23,256 nt of DNA from Bacteroidota bacterium (GCA_023443765.1 JAEZTA010000024.1:1-23256); one strand, 5' to 3'; positions 1 through 9,113 are shown, counted from the first letter of the stretch. Program-made: numbers and translations. The notes: a model not told the origin generated them from the letters alone.

Positions 1-340
1 TATTAGGGTCGGTGGCATCCCACGTGCTGCCGCAGACGTTCCAGCGGCCCTTGCGGATCCACTCCCTGACCTGGCCGTACATCTCAGGGTAGTACTCCTT
101 CATCCAGCTGTACTTGATGCCTCCCTCGAAGTTGAAAACATAGTCGGGATAGCGTTCCAGCAACCAGAAGTTCTGGACCATCGTATTGCGAATGTAGACT
201 TCGATCGAGGTCTGCACGTCCCAGTTCCACTGCGAATCGAAATGCGCATTGGAAATCATATAGGCCTTGTACTCCTTCTGCGCATAGAGTCCCTGCGCAA
301 AAGCGCACAGAACGGCGCAAAGAATCAGTATCTTTTTCAT
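1..340 (-). CDS. GH38-family alpha-mannosidase, N-terminal part (cut by window edge)
   Basis: Only the first 113 codons are present; the gene runs off the left edge. The product starts with a signal peptide (residues 1-20, MKKILILCAVLCAFAQGLYA), so it is exported. It then reads SNAHFDSQWNW, which matches the start of the GH38 catalytic domain, where the H-x-D pair (H33, D35) binds the catalytic zinc. The following stretch has the GH38 pattern of a helix ending in ERYPDYVF, a YSWMKEYYPEMY segment and GRWNVCGSTWDATDPN near the edge. GH38 enzymes remove alpha-linked mannose from glycans. The start ATG lies 2 nt after the stop of the upstream GH172 gene, so it is the latest visible gene of the operon and is probably translationally coupled. 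The family call is good. The exact substrate, and whether the rest of the gene is intact, cannot be seen. Confidence 0.8.
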   Translation of the reverse strand, partial: MKKILILCAVLCAFAQGLYAQKEYKAYMISNAHFDSQWNWDVQTSIEVYIRNTMVQNFWLLERYPDYVFNFEGGIKYSWMKEYYPEMYGQVREWIRKGRWNVCGSTWDATDPN

Positions 341-342
341 GG

Positions 343-2313
343 TTACTCGGGAATCTTTTCAAGGTAAATATTCGCAAACTCAAATTCCGACTGGTAATTG
401 TTCCCGCGGATCTGGAACGAAACCGAATTGGTCTGCGGGGTCAGCACGATGTCGCCGGCATAGAACCGCGGCACGAGCTTCTCGGCGTCGCCCTTCGAAC
501 TGCGCCAGCCGGAGAGCATCCCCTGCCGCTGCCAGACGGAAAATTCCGCGCCGTTGTTTTTTTCGTAATAGTCGAAATAGACCCGGTAGCGCCCTTCGGG
601 AACGTCTTCGAGCAGGACGCGCACCAGTCCCGTGCCGCGCGAAGTGACAGTCATGCCGCGCGGGAAATCGCCGAAGCGCACCTGGGCGTTGTTGCCCAGC
701 GACAGGCGCATCGCCTGCGGATAGAACGTATGTTTGTCAGGAATGTAGACCGTGCGCAGGCTTTGCGTCGGCTCCATGCACTCCGTAGCGGGCGTTTCAC
801 CATAGAAGAAAGCCACCGAAGTATAATCAACCGGATATTCGTTGCCCGAAGGGCCGTGCTCGATACCCATGTAGAATTCGCGTTCGAACGAGAGTTTGTC
901 GTTCATGTAGAAACGGTAGCCGCCCGTACGCGCCATCGGCAGCGAATAGTCGAGCGAACCGTGCAGCGGCAGGCTCACGCCGCGGTCCCAGCGGTCGAGC
1001 ATCGCGTACCAGCCACCGTTGTAGTAATCCTCCGAACCCGTACCGTGGAGGCGCATTTTACCGTCCATGTAGGTCGAGTCGTCGCCCTCGAAGAAACCGG
1101 TCATCTCGGCCAGAAAGCCCTGCGCCTGCTGCACCGTACCCACGTAATGACCGCGGCCCTCTTTCGAGAGGAATTTGTAGTATTCGCCCTTGGCAGGGTT
1201 GATCTCGCGGCGCCAGGCCGTATAGAGGCGGCCCTCGGTGCGGATGTCGCGGGCCCGGTCGTTGACCCACACCCGGGTGGTCACCTGGATCGGGTTCTGG
1301 CGAACGCCTTCACGGACCGCGTAACGGAGTTTCAGCTCGGAACGGGTATCGAACGGCGCGGGCAGGTAACAGTAGTTGACATCGCCGCGGCAACCGATCA
1401 GCATGCTGCGCATGGCCTTCTTCCCGTAGGCATACCCGAAGAAATCGGCAAGGGGCGCATGGATCGCCGGGCGCGTGTCGTCGTCCCAGCGGGCGCAAAG
1501 CAGCACGTCGCGGTTGAATCCCTCGAACGAGGCTCCGCCGTCGATCTCGAATCCCGCGATGCGGCCGCCCGTCTGTTGCTCGAAGAAAACGGTTTCGTCG
1601 CCGGGCAGCAGCGTGAAGCGTTTCTCCACGAGGCTCGCCCCTTCGGAGTGCCCGACGGCATAATCGGTGCAGGCGGGTGAAATCTCCGACCACACCCTGC
1701 ACACCGAAGCGAGCATGTCGCGGTCCTCGGGGGAGAACTCCCCGGTCCAGGTCTTCACGTCGTAGCCCGGCAGGCTGCGGTACTGGAACTGGTGGAACAT
1801 GATCTTCTTGCCGCAGAAAACGATCTTACACGACTTGGCATAGGGAATCGGCACATAGCAGTAATAACCACCGATCTCGTTGGCGCACACGGGCTTCACG
1901 AAGGGATAGACCTTTCCGGAGAAGAGGTCCGAGAACCGGATACGCAGGCCGGGCGTCTTTTCGCCGTCGAAGTAAAATTCCAGCATGTCGTCGGTAGGCG
2001 TCGGGGTCCAGATGCGCTGGATAACGCCGGGACCTTCCAGTTCGGCCAGCACGAGGTTGTCTCCCTCCTTACGGATGTAGGAGTACTTTCCGGCAAACCC
2101 ATCCTCGTTGCCGCCCGTGGGGTCGTAGCTGGAAACCTGCTCCACCATGCCGTCGCGGTAAAGGGGCAACTGGTCGACACGTTTGAGCAGTTCGACCTCC
2201 GAGGCCCAACTGTAAGGTTTCAGTCCGGTCGTCTTTTTCTTCGCGGCCGCGACGTTCCCGCCCGGCAATGCCAGCAAACCGATGAGCGCCAGCAGGGATA
2301 AACATTTTTTCAT
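343..2313 (-). CDS. DUF2961 / GH172-family glycoside hydrolase, exported (copy 1)
   Basis: 656 residues with an N-terminal signal peptide (about residues 1-24, ending in VAAA). The body has DUF2961 hallmarks: ELEGPGVIQRIW (91-102), YVPIPYAKSCKIVF (153-166), HYVGTVQQAQGF (389-400), FFEGDD (407-412) and HGTGSEDYYNGGWY (423-436). DUF2961 is now glycoside hydrolase family 172; characterised members act on alpha-D-fructofuranosides and alpha-D-arabinofuranosides. By comparison with the family, E409 and E428 are the likely nucleophile and acid/base. They are 19 residues apart, whereas the paralogue at 13516-15612 has 21. A C-terminal beta-rich region (about 550-655) may be a carbohydrate-binding or oligomerisation module. 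The gene lies 25 nt after the heparinase-family gene and 2 nt before the GH38 gene. Family membership is clear; the substrate is inferred from context. Confidence 0.88.
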   Translation of the reverse strand: MKKCLSLLALIGLLALPGGNVAAAKKKTTGLKPYSWASEVELLKRVDQLPLYRDGMVEQVSSYDPTGGNEDGFAGKYSYIRKEGDNLVLAELEGPGVIQRIWTPTPTDDMLEFYFDGEKTPGLRIRFSDLFSGKVYPFVKPVCANEIGGYYCYVPIPYAKSCKIVFCGKKIMFHQFQYRSLPGYDVKTWTGEFSPEDRDMLASVCRVWSEISPACTDYAVGHSEGASLVEKRFTLLPGDETVFFEQQTGGRIAGFEIDGGASFEGFNRDVLLCARWDDDTRPAIHAPLADFFGYAYGKKAMRSMLIGCRGDVNYCYLPAPFDTRSELKLRYAVREGVRQNPIQVTTRVWVNDRARDIRTEGRLYTAWRREINPAKGEYYKFLSKEGRGHYVGTVQQAQGFLAEMTGFFEGDDSTYMDGKMRLHGTGSEDYYNGGWYAMLDRWDRGVSLPLHGSLDYSLPMARTGGYRFYMNDKLSFEREFYMGIEHGPSGNEYPVDYTSVAFFYGETPATECMEPTQSLRTVYIPDKHTFYPQAMRLSLGNNAQVRFGDFPRGMTVTSRGTGLVRVLLEDVPEGRYRVYFDYYEKNNGAEFSVWQRQGMLSGWRSSKGDAEKLVPRFYAGDIVLTPQTNSVSFQIRGNNYQSEFEFANIYLEKIPE

Positions 2314-2338
2314 TTTGTCGAGTCGTAGTTTATGATGA

Positions 2339-4300
2339 TTACTGATTGATCTTCCATTGTGCGTCGATCGTCATGGCCCGGCCCGTCAGACGGACGATCA
2401 CCGGATAGGCCGGCTGCACGGGCCGCTTCTCGCTCCCGTCCACGGTCTTCACCCCGGGGTTGGTCGGGGGAATACCCGAAGCCTCGCCGACGAAGACCTC
2501 CACGGGGGCCGAAGCGTCGATCCGCACCTCAGCATCGGTCGTACGGATCACGAAACCCTTTTTAAAGGCATAGCGTTCGACCTCCCGGATGCGGGCATAA
2601 GGTTCCTCACCGAATGTCGCCGCACCAAGGCTTTTGCCGCTCAGCGCAGGTCGTTCGTTGAACAGCAGCACATAGTCGTAGCGGTGCTCCCCTTCCGAGT
2701 TGCAGACGAAGCGATCCACGAACGTCGCTCCTTTCAGCGTCAGCCGGCGCGACATCTCTACGCCGGGATAAACCTCGTCGGCCCGGGCGCTGATCGTGCC
2801 CCCGTCGGGCCGCGCTTCGAATGCGACGAACTGCCCGGCTACTTCTTGCTGGTCGCGCCCGTCGACAGTCACCGTATTATGGGCCAGCGTTTTGCGATAC
2901 CATTTCGTATAGTCGGGAGCGCCGTAGGCCGAGGTCCCGAAATCGGAAACCAGTTCTTTCGCGCCGTTGTGCACCGAGATCGAGAGTTTGTCGGGATGCC
3001 CGTGACCGCCGCCATGCGGGCCGTACTTCAGCACGACGGTCGCAGCAGGGCTTCGCAGCAGGGCGAATCCGGCATCTTCGAAGCGGAAACTCTCCTGCCG
3101 CATCGGAACCGAGGCCGCTGCGATCTGCTCCGGATTCAGCAGGGCATATCCGCTGCCCCGCTCAGCACGGCGGTAGCACTGGGCCAGCACATCGCGAAAA
3201 AGCGGGTCGCGGAAGCGGGCATACGCCACTTCGAACAAGCCGGCCTGCGCAATGAGCGACTCGCCGTACCAGCCGTCGTTATGCGCCGGGAAGGTCAGGT
3301 CGGGATAGACGCCCCGCACCGGGGAAGCGAACATATTGTACAACTGCTGATCATACAGGTCGATATTGCGGCAGCGCACGGCATCGGCCGTCATCACGAT
3401 AGCCCCCAAGGGATAAAAATGGTAGATCGGCGAACCTTCGTTCCACCACCCGTCCGCATAAACGTGCTTTGCCATCAGCGTCCGGTAACCGCACTGGGGA
3501 TCGTCGAGCGCCACGCGGATCAGGTTATCGTCGCGCAGAGCCACAGCCAGCGCCGTCAGGCCGCAGTTGTGCCACACCTGCCAGTTACCGCCGTCGCGGC
3601 GGCGCAGCAGCAGGTCAGCACCCTGCCGGAAAAGGTCGCGCTCGATTTTCTGCTGCTGGGCTTCGGTCAGCATCCCGCGGACGGCGACATAAGCCCGTGC
3701 CGCGGAACTGAACCAGACCGATTCGTCGAGGCTCTGCCCGAACATCTTGCCGCTGTGGGCTTCGGACGGTTTACGCCAGACGTTGTGCACCATATAGTCG
3801 GGGTACATATTCGAATAATCGAGCAGCATGTCGCGGATATAGGCCGCATAGCGCGATTCACCCGTAGCCAGGTAGAGGTACATGCAGTTGGTCAGGAAAC
3901 TCAGGTTGCTGGAATGCACGAAGTTCACCCAGCCCCAGTTGTAGCGGTTCACGCCCCGGTACTCCTTGTCGCAGGCGGCGCAATAGTGGGCCGTGGGATG
4001 GTCCCAGCGGAACGAGAAGGTGACATTGTGGATCGGGCAGACGTAGAAGTGGCCATGGCCGGCCTCCAGCGTGGGGACCTCCATGTCGTGCTTCAGGCGT
4101 TCGTCGACGCTCCGGCGCATGGACTCCACGATCCGCATGCCCCAGTCGGTCTTTGCCGACTCGCGCAGGTTAGCCACATCCCCCGGGGAAAAGAAGTAGA
4201 ATTCATCCGGGGCGCCCGGCTGGGGCGAATCCTGCCCGTAAGCGGCAGTGCCGAGGAAAAACAGCCCGGCGGCAACGAGGTATTTCAACGGTAAACGCAT
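2339..4300 (-). CDS. Heparinase II/III-family protein, exported putative polysaccharide lyase
   Basis: 653 residues; signal peptide about 1-22 (ending AAYG). An N-terminal alpha/alpha-toroid region carries NWQVWHNCGLTALA (239-252) and a tyrosine-rich stretch PIYHFYPLGA (291-300), positions where family members hold catalytic His and Tyr (here H244 and Y293 or Y296). The C-terminal beta-sandwich contains GGGHGHPDKLS (430-440), VSDFGTSAYG (451-460) and TLAHNTVTVDGRDQ (471-484), the conserved heparinase II/III block; H435, D453 and H474 are candidate metal or catalytic residues. The family cleaves uronic-acid glycans by beta-elimination in the periplasm. Residues 88-110 contain C88-x2-H91 and C107-x2-C110, a possible small zinc knuckle. 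The gene is 4 nt downstream of the calcium-loop protein and 25 nt upstream of GH172. A lyase role is not expected for a purely neutral arabinan, so the natural substrate may carry uronic acid, or the enzyme may have another specificity. Confidence 0.85.
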   Translation of the reverse strand: MRLPLKYLVAAGLFFLGTAAYGQDSPQPGAPDEFYFFSPGDVANLRESAKTDWGMRIVESMRRSVDERLKHDMEVPTLEAGHGHFYVCPIHNVTFSFRWDHPTAHYCAACDKEYRGVNRYNWGWVNFVHSSNLSFLTNCMYLYLATGESRYAAYIRDMLLDYSNMYPDYMVHNVWRKPSEAHSGKMFGQSLDESVWFSSAARAYVAVRGMLTEAQQQKIERDLFRQGADLLLRRRDGGNWQVWHNCGLTALAVALRDDNLIRVALDDPQCGYRTLMAKHVYADGWWNEGSPIYHFYPLGAIVMTADAVRCRNIDLYDQQLYNMFASPVRGVYPDLTFPAHNDGWYGESLIAQAGLFEVAYARFRDPLFRDVLAQCYRRAERGSGYALLNPEQIAAASVPMRQESFRFEDAGFALLRSPAATVVLKYGPHGGGHGHPDKLSISVHNGAKELVSDFGTSAYGAPDYTKWYRKTLAHNTVTVDGRDQQEVAGQFVAFEARPDGGTISARADEVYPGVEMSRRLTLKGATFVDRFVCNSEGEHRYDYVLLFNERPALSGKSLGAATFGEEPYARIREVERYAFKKGFVIRTTDAEVRIDASAPVEVFVGEASGIPPTNPGVKTVDGSEKRPVQPAYPVIVRLTGRAMTIDAQWKINQ

Positions 4301-4304
4301 CCTG

Positions 4305-6059
4305 TTATTTTTTATTCAGACTTTTCCAATCGGCCGAGAAATAGGCTTTGTTCAACTGCGCCAGCAGGTCGCTGCGCTGCTCACGGATAAACCGGTCTTC
4401 GAGGTCGCGGTAGAGGTAATATTGCAGCCAGTAGCCCTTGTGGTATCTCTCCCGGATCGACGCGGCCTGTTTCAGCTTGGCGTACCACGTGGTATTGAGT
4501 CCATACCCTTCGGCGATTTTCACGGCCTGCAGCGCCTGCCGCCACATGTTGTCGGCCATGCGCTGCATCATCTTCGTATAGTCGCGGTAGCGGAATCCCG
4601 ACACGTCGATCAGTTCGCAACGGTCGTCGACACCCAGTGCCTTCAGGTCGACCGTCGTTTCGAATGTGTGGTCGCCGTCGAGATCGTACTCGATATAGTC
4701 GAAGAACCCGTTTCCGTCCCGGTCGGTATAGCGCACCGTTGCAAAGCGTTCGGGGTCGCGGCGCTGCCAGAGGCGGTCCCAACCCTGGTAATAGGTCGTA
4801 TTCTGGTCGATGCGCCAGATGCCGGTCTCGGCCCCATAGAGGTGCAGGCGGCCGTCGAAACGGCTGATATAAAGCCGTCCGCCGCCGGAGTTGTCCATGT
4901 CCCACTCCCCGCGATCGCCCGAGGGGTCGGACTGGGAGTGGTTGTCGAAACCGCCACGACTGCGCCCGACCTTGAAGGGATCGAGGTTATCGCAGAACTC
5001 CACGCGCTCCCAGCGGCCGCAGTCGTCGTCCTCGTCGAAGACGAAGTTGACGCGGCTCCACTTCCCGCGCTGGAAAATCAGGTCGTAGGCGTGTTCATGG
5101 TCGGCATAGACCAACTCGGTCAGTTGACGGAAACGGGGGTCGGGGAAGAACTGGTCGGCCTCGGGCAGTCCCCGCATGTTGCGAAGCGGGTGGACCTGGT
5201 CGGAATAATCGAATCCTTCGCCCTGGAATCCCAGCGTAAAGTCGAAATCGAACTCCTGGCCCGGACGGTTGTCGTTGTCGAGGTCTACGGCGATCGAAAC
5301 CCAGTCGATGCGGCCTGTCAGCTGCATGTGGTCGTAGGTATTGGGCAGTTTCGGGTCCTTCATGTGCGGCGGGGAGTCCAGCAGGCGGATCGCCATTTCG
5401 GTCAGCCCGTCCTTGTCGGGATCGTAGAAGAGGAACGGATTCTCCCAGTTGAGCCGCAGGTCGCCGATCTTATCGGTCGAGGCGTGCATCTTCATAAAGG
5501 CGGTTTTGCCGCTGTAATCGGGGAAGAAATCGCAGATTCCGGACTTCTGCCAGCACTCCAACCGGAACGTATTCCAGTCGATGTAGTTGAAGATGTCGTC
5601 CTTATCGGTATCCAGCACGACCATGTAATGGCCGTTGGGCCACACTTCGTCGGTCGGGTTGAACGGGTATTCGGCGACCAGTTGCAGGTCGGCCCGGCCG
5701 TCGCCGTCAAGATCGGCCCACTTCACGATAAGGTCGTAAACCCCGTCCTTATTGCGGTCGATCAAAAGGCAGTCGTTGACCGTATCCCCTTCCAGATCGC
5801 CGGGTCGCATGTTGCCGTCGTCGTCGAGCCAGAGCACGGGAATGTCGTTGTGGGTGACCGACCGGATCGCATCCGGCGTCCCGTCGCCGTTCAGGTCAAG
5901 GTATTCGGGGGTGAACCCCACAGGCGGCGGAGGCAGCCGGAACGGCGAAATGGCGTTGTTCGAATTCCAGTAAGCGGCAGGAGCCTTCGCATCGGCCCGG
6001 ATTCCGAAAGGAAGCAGGGCCGCAGTCGCCAGAAGGCATTGTAAAATACGGAGTTTCAT
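4305..6059 (-). CDS. Exported protein with about eleven calcium-binding-like Asp-rich loops, unknown function
   Basis: 584 residues starting at the ATG that follows the kinase stop codon by 1 nt; an upstream in-frame extension to 6167 would lie inside the kinase gene and lacks a signal peptide. The chosen start gives a clear signal peptide (1-24, ending RADA). About eleven loops of the D-x-D/N-x-D/N-G type (EF-hand, dockerin or thrombospondin-3 style) occur at D55, D79, D101, D116, D150, D213, D259, D342, D387, D446 and D459, for example DLNGDGTPD, DLDGDGRAD and DRDGNGFFD. The last 100 residues are helical and aromatic-rich with no such loops. The sequence is rich in Trp, Tyr and Phe, compatible with glycan binding. 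I do not recognise a named family. It sits between a sugar kinase and a heparinase-family gene with gaps of 1 and 4 nt, so it very probably works on the same substrate in the periplasm or at the cell surface. Confidence 0.8.
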   Translation of the reverse strand: MKLRILQCLLATAALLPFGIRADAKAPAAYWNSNNAISPFRLPPPPVGFTPEYLDLNGDGTPDAIRSVTHNDIPVLWLDDDGNMRPGDLEGDTVNDCLLIDRNKDGVYDLIVKWADLDGDGRADLQLVAEYPFNPTDEVWPNGHYMVVLDTDKDDIFNYIDWNTFRLECWQKSGICDFFPDYSGKTAFMKMHASTDKIGDLRLNWENPFLFYDPDKDGLTEMAIRLLDSPPHMKDPKLPNTYDHMQLTGRIDWVSIAVDLDNDNRPGQEFDFDFTLGFQGEGFDYSDQVHPLRNMRGLPEADQFFPDPRFRQLTELVYADHEHAYDLIFQRGKWSRVNFVFDEDDDCGRWERVEFCDNLDPFKVGRSRGGFDNHSQSDPSGDRGEWDMDNSGGGRLYISRFDGRLHLYGAETGIWRIDQNTTYYQGWDRLWQRRDPERFATVRYTDRDGNGFFDYIEYDLDGDHTFETTVDLKALGVDDRCELIDVSGFRYRDYTKMMQRMADNMWRQALQAVKIAEGYGLNTTWYAKLKQAASIRERYHKGYWLQYYLYRDLEDRFIREQRSDLLAQLNKAYFSADWKSLNKK

Positions 6060-6060
6060 A

Positions 6061-7695
6061 TTATCGTTGGGTTGTCTGCTGTTCCGCAAAACGGCCGAGG
6101 GCCGTATAGCGTTCGTATTGCTTTTCGTAGTAATCGTGCCGTTCGGGATCGGGCGTGTAATCGACATACTCTCGCGCGCCCATCGCCCCTTGCGCCGCCT
6201 CTACCGTAGCGTAAATCCCGGCAGCGACAGCCGCACACATCGCCGCGCCCAGTGCACAGGTTTGTCCGTAACGAACGACCCGGATCGGCATGCCCAGCAC
6301 ATCGCTGAGCGTCTGCATTACGAAGGGCGACTTGACGGCGATGCCGCCGATGGCGAGGATCGAACAGATTTCGACGCCCTCCCCGGTAAAACGCTCCGCG
6401 ATGGCCCGCGAACCGAAAGCCGTCGCCTCGACCAGCGCCCGGAAGATCATCGGGGCCGAAGTGCCGAGCGTAAGCCCGGTCAGCGCCCCGGTCAGGAGTT
6501 GGTTCGCATCGGGCGTCCGGCGGCCGTTCAGCCAGTCGAGGGCCAGCAAGGACGATTCCCGCGGGTCGATCAGCGCCGCCTGTTCGCCCAGACGGGGAAT
6601 GATGGCCTCGGCCACATCCTCCCGTTCGGGAACCAGTTCCCGCACCGTCCACATCAGCAGGTCGCGGAACCACGCGTATACGTCCCCGAAAGCGGACTGG
6701 CCGGCTTCCATGCCGACATAGCCCGGCAGCACCGAGCCGTCGACCTGCCCGCAGATGCCGCGAACGGCACCGCGGAGTTTTTCGGCCGGGGATACGACGA
6801 TGTCGCAGGTCGAGGTCCCCATGATGCGGGTCAGCACGCCGGGACGGATGCCCGCGCCGATAGCCCCGATATGGGCGTCGATGGCCCCGACGGCCACGGG
6901 AATCCCCTCGGGCAGCCCCAGCCGGGCGGCCCATTCGCCGCACAGACCGCCGGCAAAGCGTTCGGCCGTATGTGTTTCAGAAGACATCCGTTCGGCGAAA
7001 CGCCCCAGTCCGGGTCGCAGCCCGTCGAGAAATGCCGCAGGAGGCCAGCCGCCCCACGCTGCATGCCAAAGCCCTTTATGCCCCGCGGCACAACGGCTGC
7101 GCAGGGCATTTTCGGGACGGGTATTCCCAGTCAGCAGGGCGCACATCCAGTCGCAATGCTCGATCCACGCATAGGCGGCATCGGCAACACCAGGATTGGT
7201 TTTGAGGATATGCAGTACCTTGGCCCAGGCCCATTCGGCCGAATAGATGCCGCCCGAATAGAGCGTATAGTCGGTATCAGCCTGCCGTGCCGCCGCATTG
7301 ATCTCAGCAGCTTCGCAGATGGCCGTGTGGTCCTTCCACAGAACGAACATCGCGTCGGGCTCCTCCGCAAAATGCGGGGTCAGCGCCAGCGGCGTTCCCG
7401 AAGCATCGGTCAGGACGGGTGTGGAACCGGTCGTATCGAACGCCACAGCGCAGATTTCGCCGGGCATCCCGGTCGGAATCGCCGCGACCGCTTCGCGAAC
7501 CGCACATGCGAGCGCCTCGGTATAGTCCAGCGGATGCTGGCGGTAACGCTGGCTGCGAGGATCGCAATAAAGCCCCTTTTTCCAGCGCGGATAATGGCAG
7601 ACCGCAGAGGCGACCTCGCGGCCATTCCCGCTGTCGACGATCAAAGCCCGGCAGGAGTCGGTCCCGTAGTCTATTCCGATAACATATTTCCTCAT
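6061..7695 (-). CDS. araB: FGGY-family carbohydrate kinase, L-ribulokinase (AraB) type
   Basis: 544 residues from the ATG at 7695. A GTG three codons upstream also opens the frame, but the ATG is preferred because AGGAG lies 8 nt before it and it overlaps the symporter stop as ATGA. Cytoplasmic ATP-dependent kinase. Motifs: GIDYGTDS (7-14, phosphate-binding), AFDTTGSTPV (85-94), LWKDHTA (119-125, typical of AraB), GAIDAHIGAIGAG (270-282) with D273 as likely catalytic base, and IMGTSTCDIV (291-300). Length fits AraB (about 540-570) rather than FucK or RhaB (about 480-490). AraB is known to accept several 2-ketopentoses including D-ribulose. With FucI in the same operon, which makes D-ribulose from D-arabinose, the inferred reaction is D-ribulose to D-ribulose 5-phosphate, which enters the pentose phosphate pathway. 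No araA or araD is visible here. The gene symbol reflects the family, not a proven substrate. Confidence 0.85.
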   Translation of the reverse strand: MRKYVIGIDYGTDSCRALIVDSGNGREVASAVCHYPRWKKGLYCDPRSQRYRQHPLDYTEALACAVREAVAAIPTGMPGEICAVAFDTTGSTPVLTDASGTPLALTPHFAEEPDAMFVLWKDHTAICEAAEINAAARQADTDYTLYSGGIYSAEWAWAKVLHILKTNPGVADAAYAWIEHCDWMCALLTGNTRPENALRSRCAAGHKGLWHAAWGGWPPAAFLDGLRPGLGRFAERMSSETHTAERFAGGLCGEWAARLGLPEGIPVAVGAIDAHIGAIGAGIRPGVLTRIMGTSTCDIVVSPAEKLRGAVRGICGQVDGSVLPGYVGMEAGQSAFGDVYAWFRDLLMWTVRELVPEREDVAEAIIPRLGEQAALIDPRESSLLALDWLNGRRTPDANQLLTGALTGLTLGTSAPMIFRALVEATAFGSRAIAERFTGEGVEICSILAIGGIAVKSPFVMQTLSDVLGMPIRVVRYGQTCALGAAMCAAVAAGIYATVEAAQGAMGAREYVDYTPDPERHDYYEKQYERYTALGRFAEQQTTQR

Positions 7696-9113
7696 GACAT
7701 GCACTCCTCTTTACATACAAAGATACTGTAATAGACAATGACTGCAAAAGCGACGGCCGGAACCCAGTAGGCGGTCTCGATGCTTCCGATCTGGTCGGAG
7801 ACGATGCCTTGTATCTGGGTCAGCACGGCGGCTCCGGCGATGGCCATGACCATGCCCGCACCGCCGATCTTGGTATCCGGTCCCAAGCCGCGGAGCCCGC
7901 AGCTGTAGATCGTGGGGAACATCAGCGACATGCAGCCGGAAATACCCATAAGGCCATAAACACCCGTGACACCCTGGCCGTAAACCGCCGTCAGGCAGCA
8001 CGCGACAGCCAGGCACGCAAGGGCGATGAGGATTTTACGCGGGGAGAAAAACCGCATCAGCCCGGTGCAGACAAAACGGGCGATGACGAACAGCACCAGC
8101 GAGAGGATATAGTAGGTCGCTCCGGCCTGCTCGGCCGTGCGGGGCAGCAGGTCGTCGAGTCCGACCCAGGCGCAGAAGTCGTAAAAACCGGCGGCGACAG
8201 GTTCCACGCCGCGCAGAGCGGCGATGATGCTTTCGGTCGAAGCCCCGCTGCCGAGTTGGGCGATCACGGCGTCGAAATGCAGTTGCTGCATGGCGTACCG
8301 AATGACGAACGACCACACCGCGATCTGCGCACCCACATAGAAAAACTGCGCAACGACACCCCAGACATAATTCCGGTTCTTCATCAGGCGGCGGAAAGTC
8401 GCCCCGAACTGAAGCGTCTTGTCCTCCTCGCGCAGGTTGGGCATGCGCGTGAGCCAGATAGCGAGCAGCAGGACGACCATGACCGCACCGACGGCCACAT
8501 AGGTCATCGTCACGGCGTTCAGTTCATCGGCCTGGATCGCAGCCAGTTCCGTCGCAGGCAGCGCGGCCCGTTCGGAGGCCGTAAAGATATTGAGCTGCGA
8601 AAGAATGAATATCTGGCTGATGACCACACCCGAGATGGCCCCGAAGGGATTGAACGACTGCGCGAAATTGAGGCGCTGCGTCGCCGTAGATTCGGGTCCC
8701 ATGGCAAAGACATAGGAGTTGGTCGACGTTTCCAGGATGGAAAGGCCCGCAAAGAGGATGAGGATCGCGAAAAGGTAGGTCACAAAACTCAGTTCCACAT
8801 TCACCTCCGAGCACAGCATCGCGGGATAGAAAAGGAATGCGCCGAGGGCATACATCCCCAGGCCGAGCAGTACGCCGGATTTGTAGGTATAGCGTTTGAT
8901 GAACATGGCCCCGGGAATGGCGAAACAGCCATAACCGAGCAGGTAGCAGACAACCTGTATCCACGCCGTTTTGGCATCGGTCAGGCTCATGATGCGCTTA
9001 AAGGCCGCCAGCATCGTGTCCGTCAGGTTATTCGGCAACGCCCAGGCGAAGAACAGCGTCGTCAGCAGGATAAACGGAAAAACGACGTTGCGGGGAATGA
9101 TGGGTTCTTTCAT
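7692..9113 (-). CDS. fucP: FucP-type MFS sugar:proton symporter
   Basis: 473 residues, strongly hydrophobic, with about twelve transmembrane helices: an inner-membrane transporter of the FucP branch of the major facilitator superfamily. Helix 1 carries WALPNNLTDTMLAAFK; D32 corresponds to the proton-coupling Asp46 of E. coli FucP. Helix 4 carries LSILETSTNSYV; E128 corresponds to Glu135. The RLNFAQSFNPFGAISG segment (147-162) is also characteristic. E. coli FucP transports L-fucose and also D-arabinose and L-galactose, which share the same hydroxyl configuration. The stop TGA overlaps the kinase ATG by 4 nt (7692-7695), so the two are translationally coupled. It lies 39 nt after the lipoprotein gene. 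A long loop near 285-330 contains several acidic residues and is likely periplasmic. Specificity for L-fucose or D-arabinose is inferred. Confidence 0.88.
   Translation of the reverse strand: MKEPIIPRNVVFPFILLTTLFFAWALPNNLTDTMLAAFKRIMSLTDAKTAWIQVVCYLLGYGCFAIPGAMFIKRYTYKSGVLLGLGMYALGAFLFYPAMLCSEVNVELSFVTYLFAILILFAGLSILETSTNSYVFAMGPESTATQRLNFAQSFNPFGAISGVVISQIFILSQLNIFTASERAALPATELAAIQADELNAVTMTYVAVGAVMVVLLLAIWLTRMPNLREEDKTLQFGATFRRLMKNRNYVWGVVAQFFYVGAQIAVWSFVIRYAMQQLHFDAVIAQLGSGASTESIIAALRGVEPVAAGFYDFCAWVGLDDLLPRTAEQAGATYYILSLVLFVIARFVCTGLMRFFSPRKILIALACLAVACCLTAVYGQGVTGVYGLMGISGCMSLMFPTIYSCGLRGLGPDTKIGGAGMVMAIAGAAVLTQIQGIVSDQIGSIETAYWVPAVAFAVIVYYSIFVCKEECMS

Noticed and set aside
84..383. 99-codon minus-strand open frame at the left edge
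   Set aside because: It is the +1 frame of the GH38 gene, which has a signal peptide and the H-x-D motif in the other frame.
2357..4294. 645-codon open frame on the plus strand opposite the heparinase-family gene
   Set aside because: It is antisense to a gene with clear family motifs. Its His/Arg/Val-rich composition is typical of the shadow frame of GC-rich coding DNA.
6060..6167. Upstream in-frame extension of the calcium-loop protein
   Set aside because: The 36 extra codons overlap the 3' end of the kinase gene and hide the signal peptide that begins at 6059.
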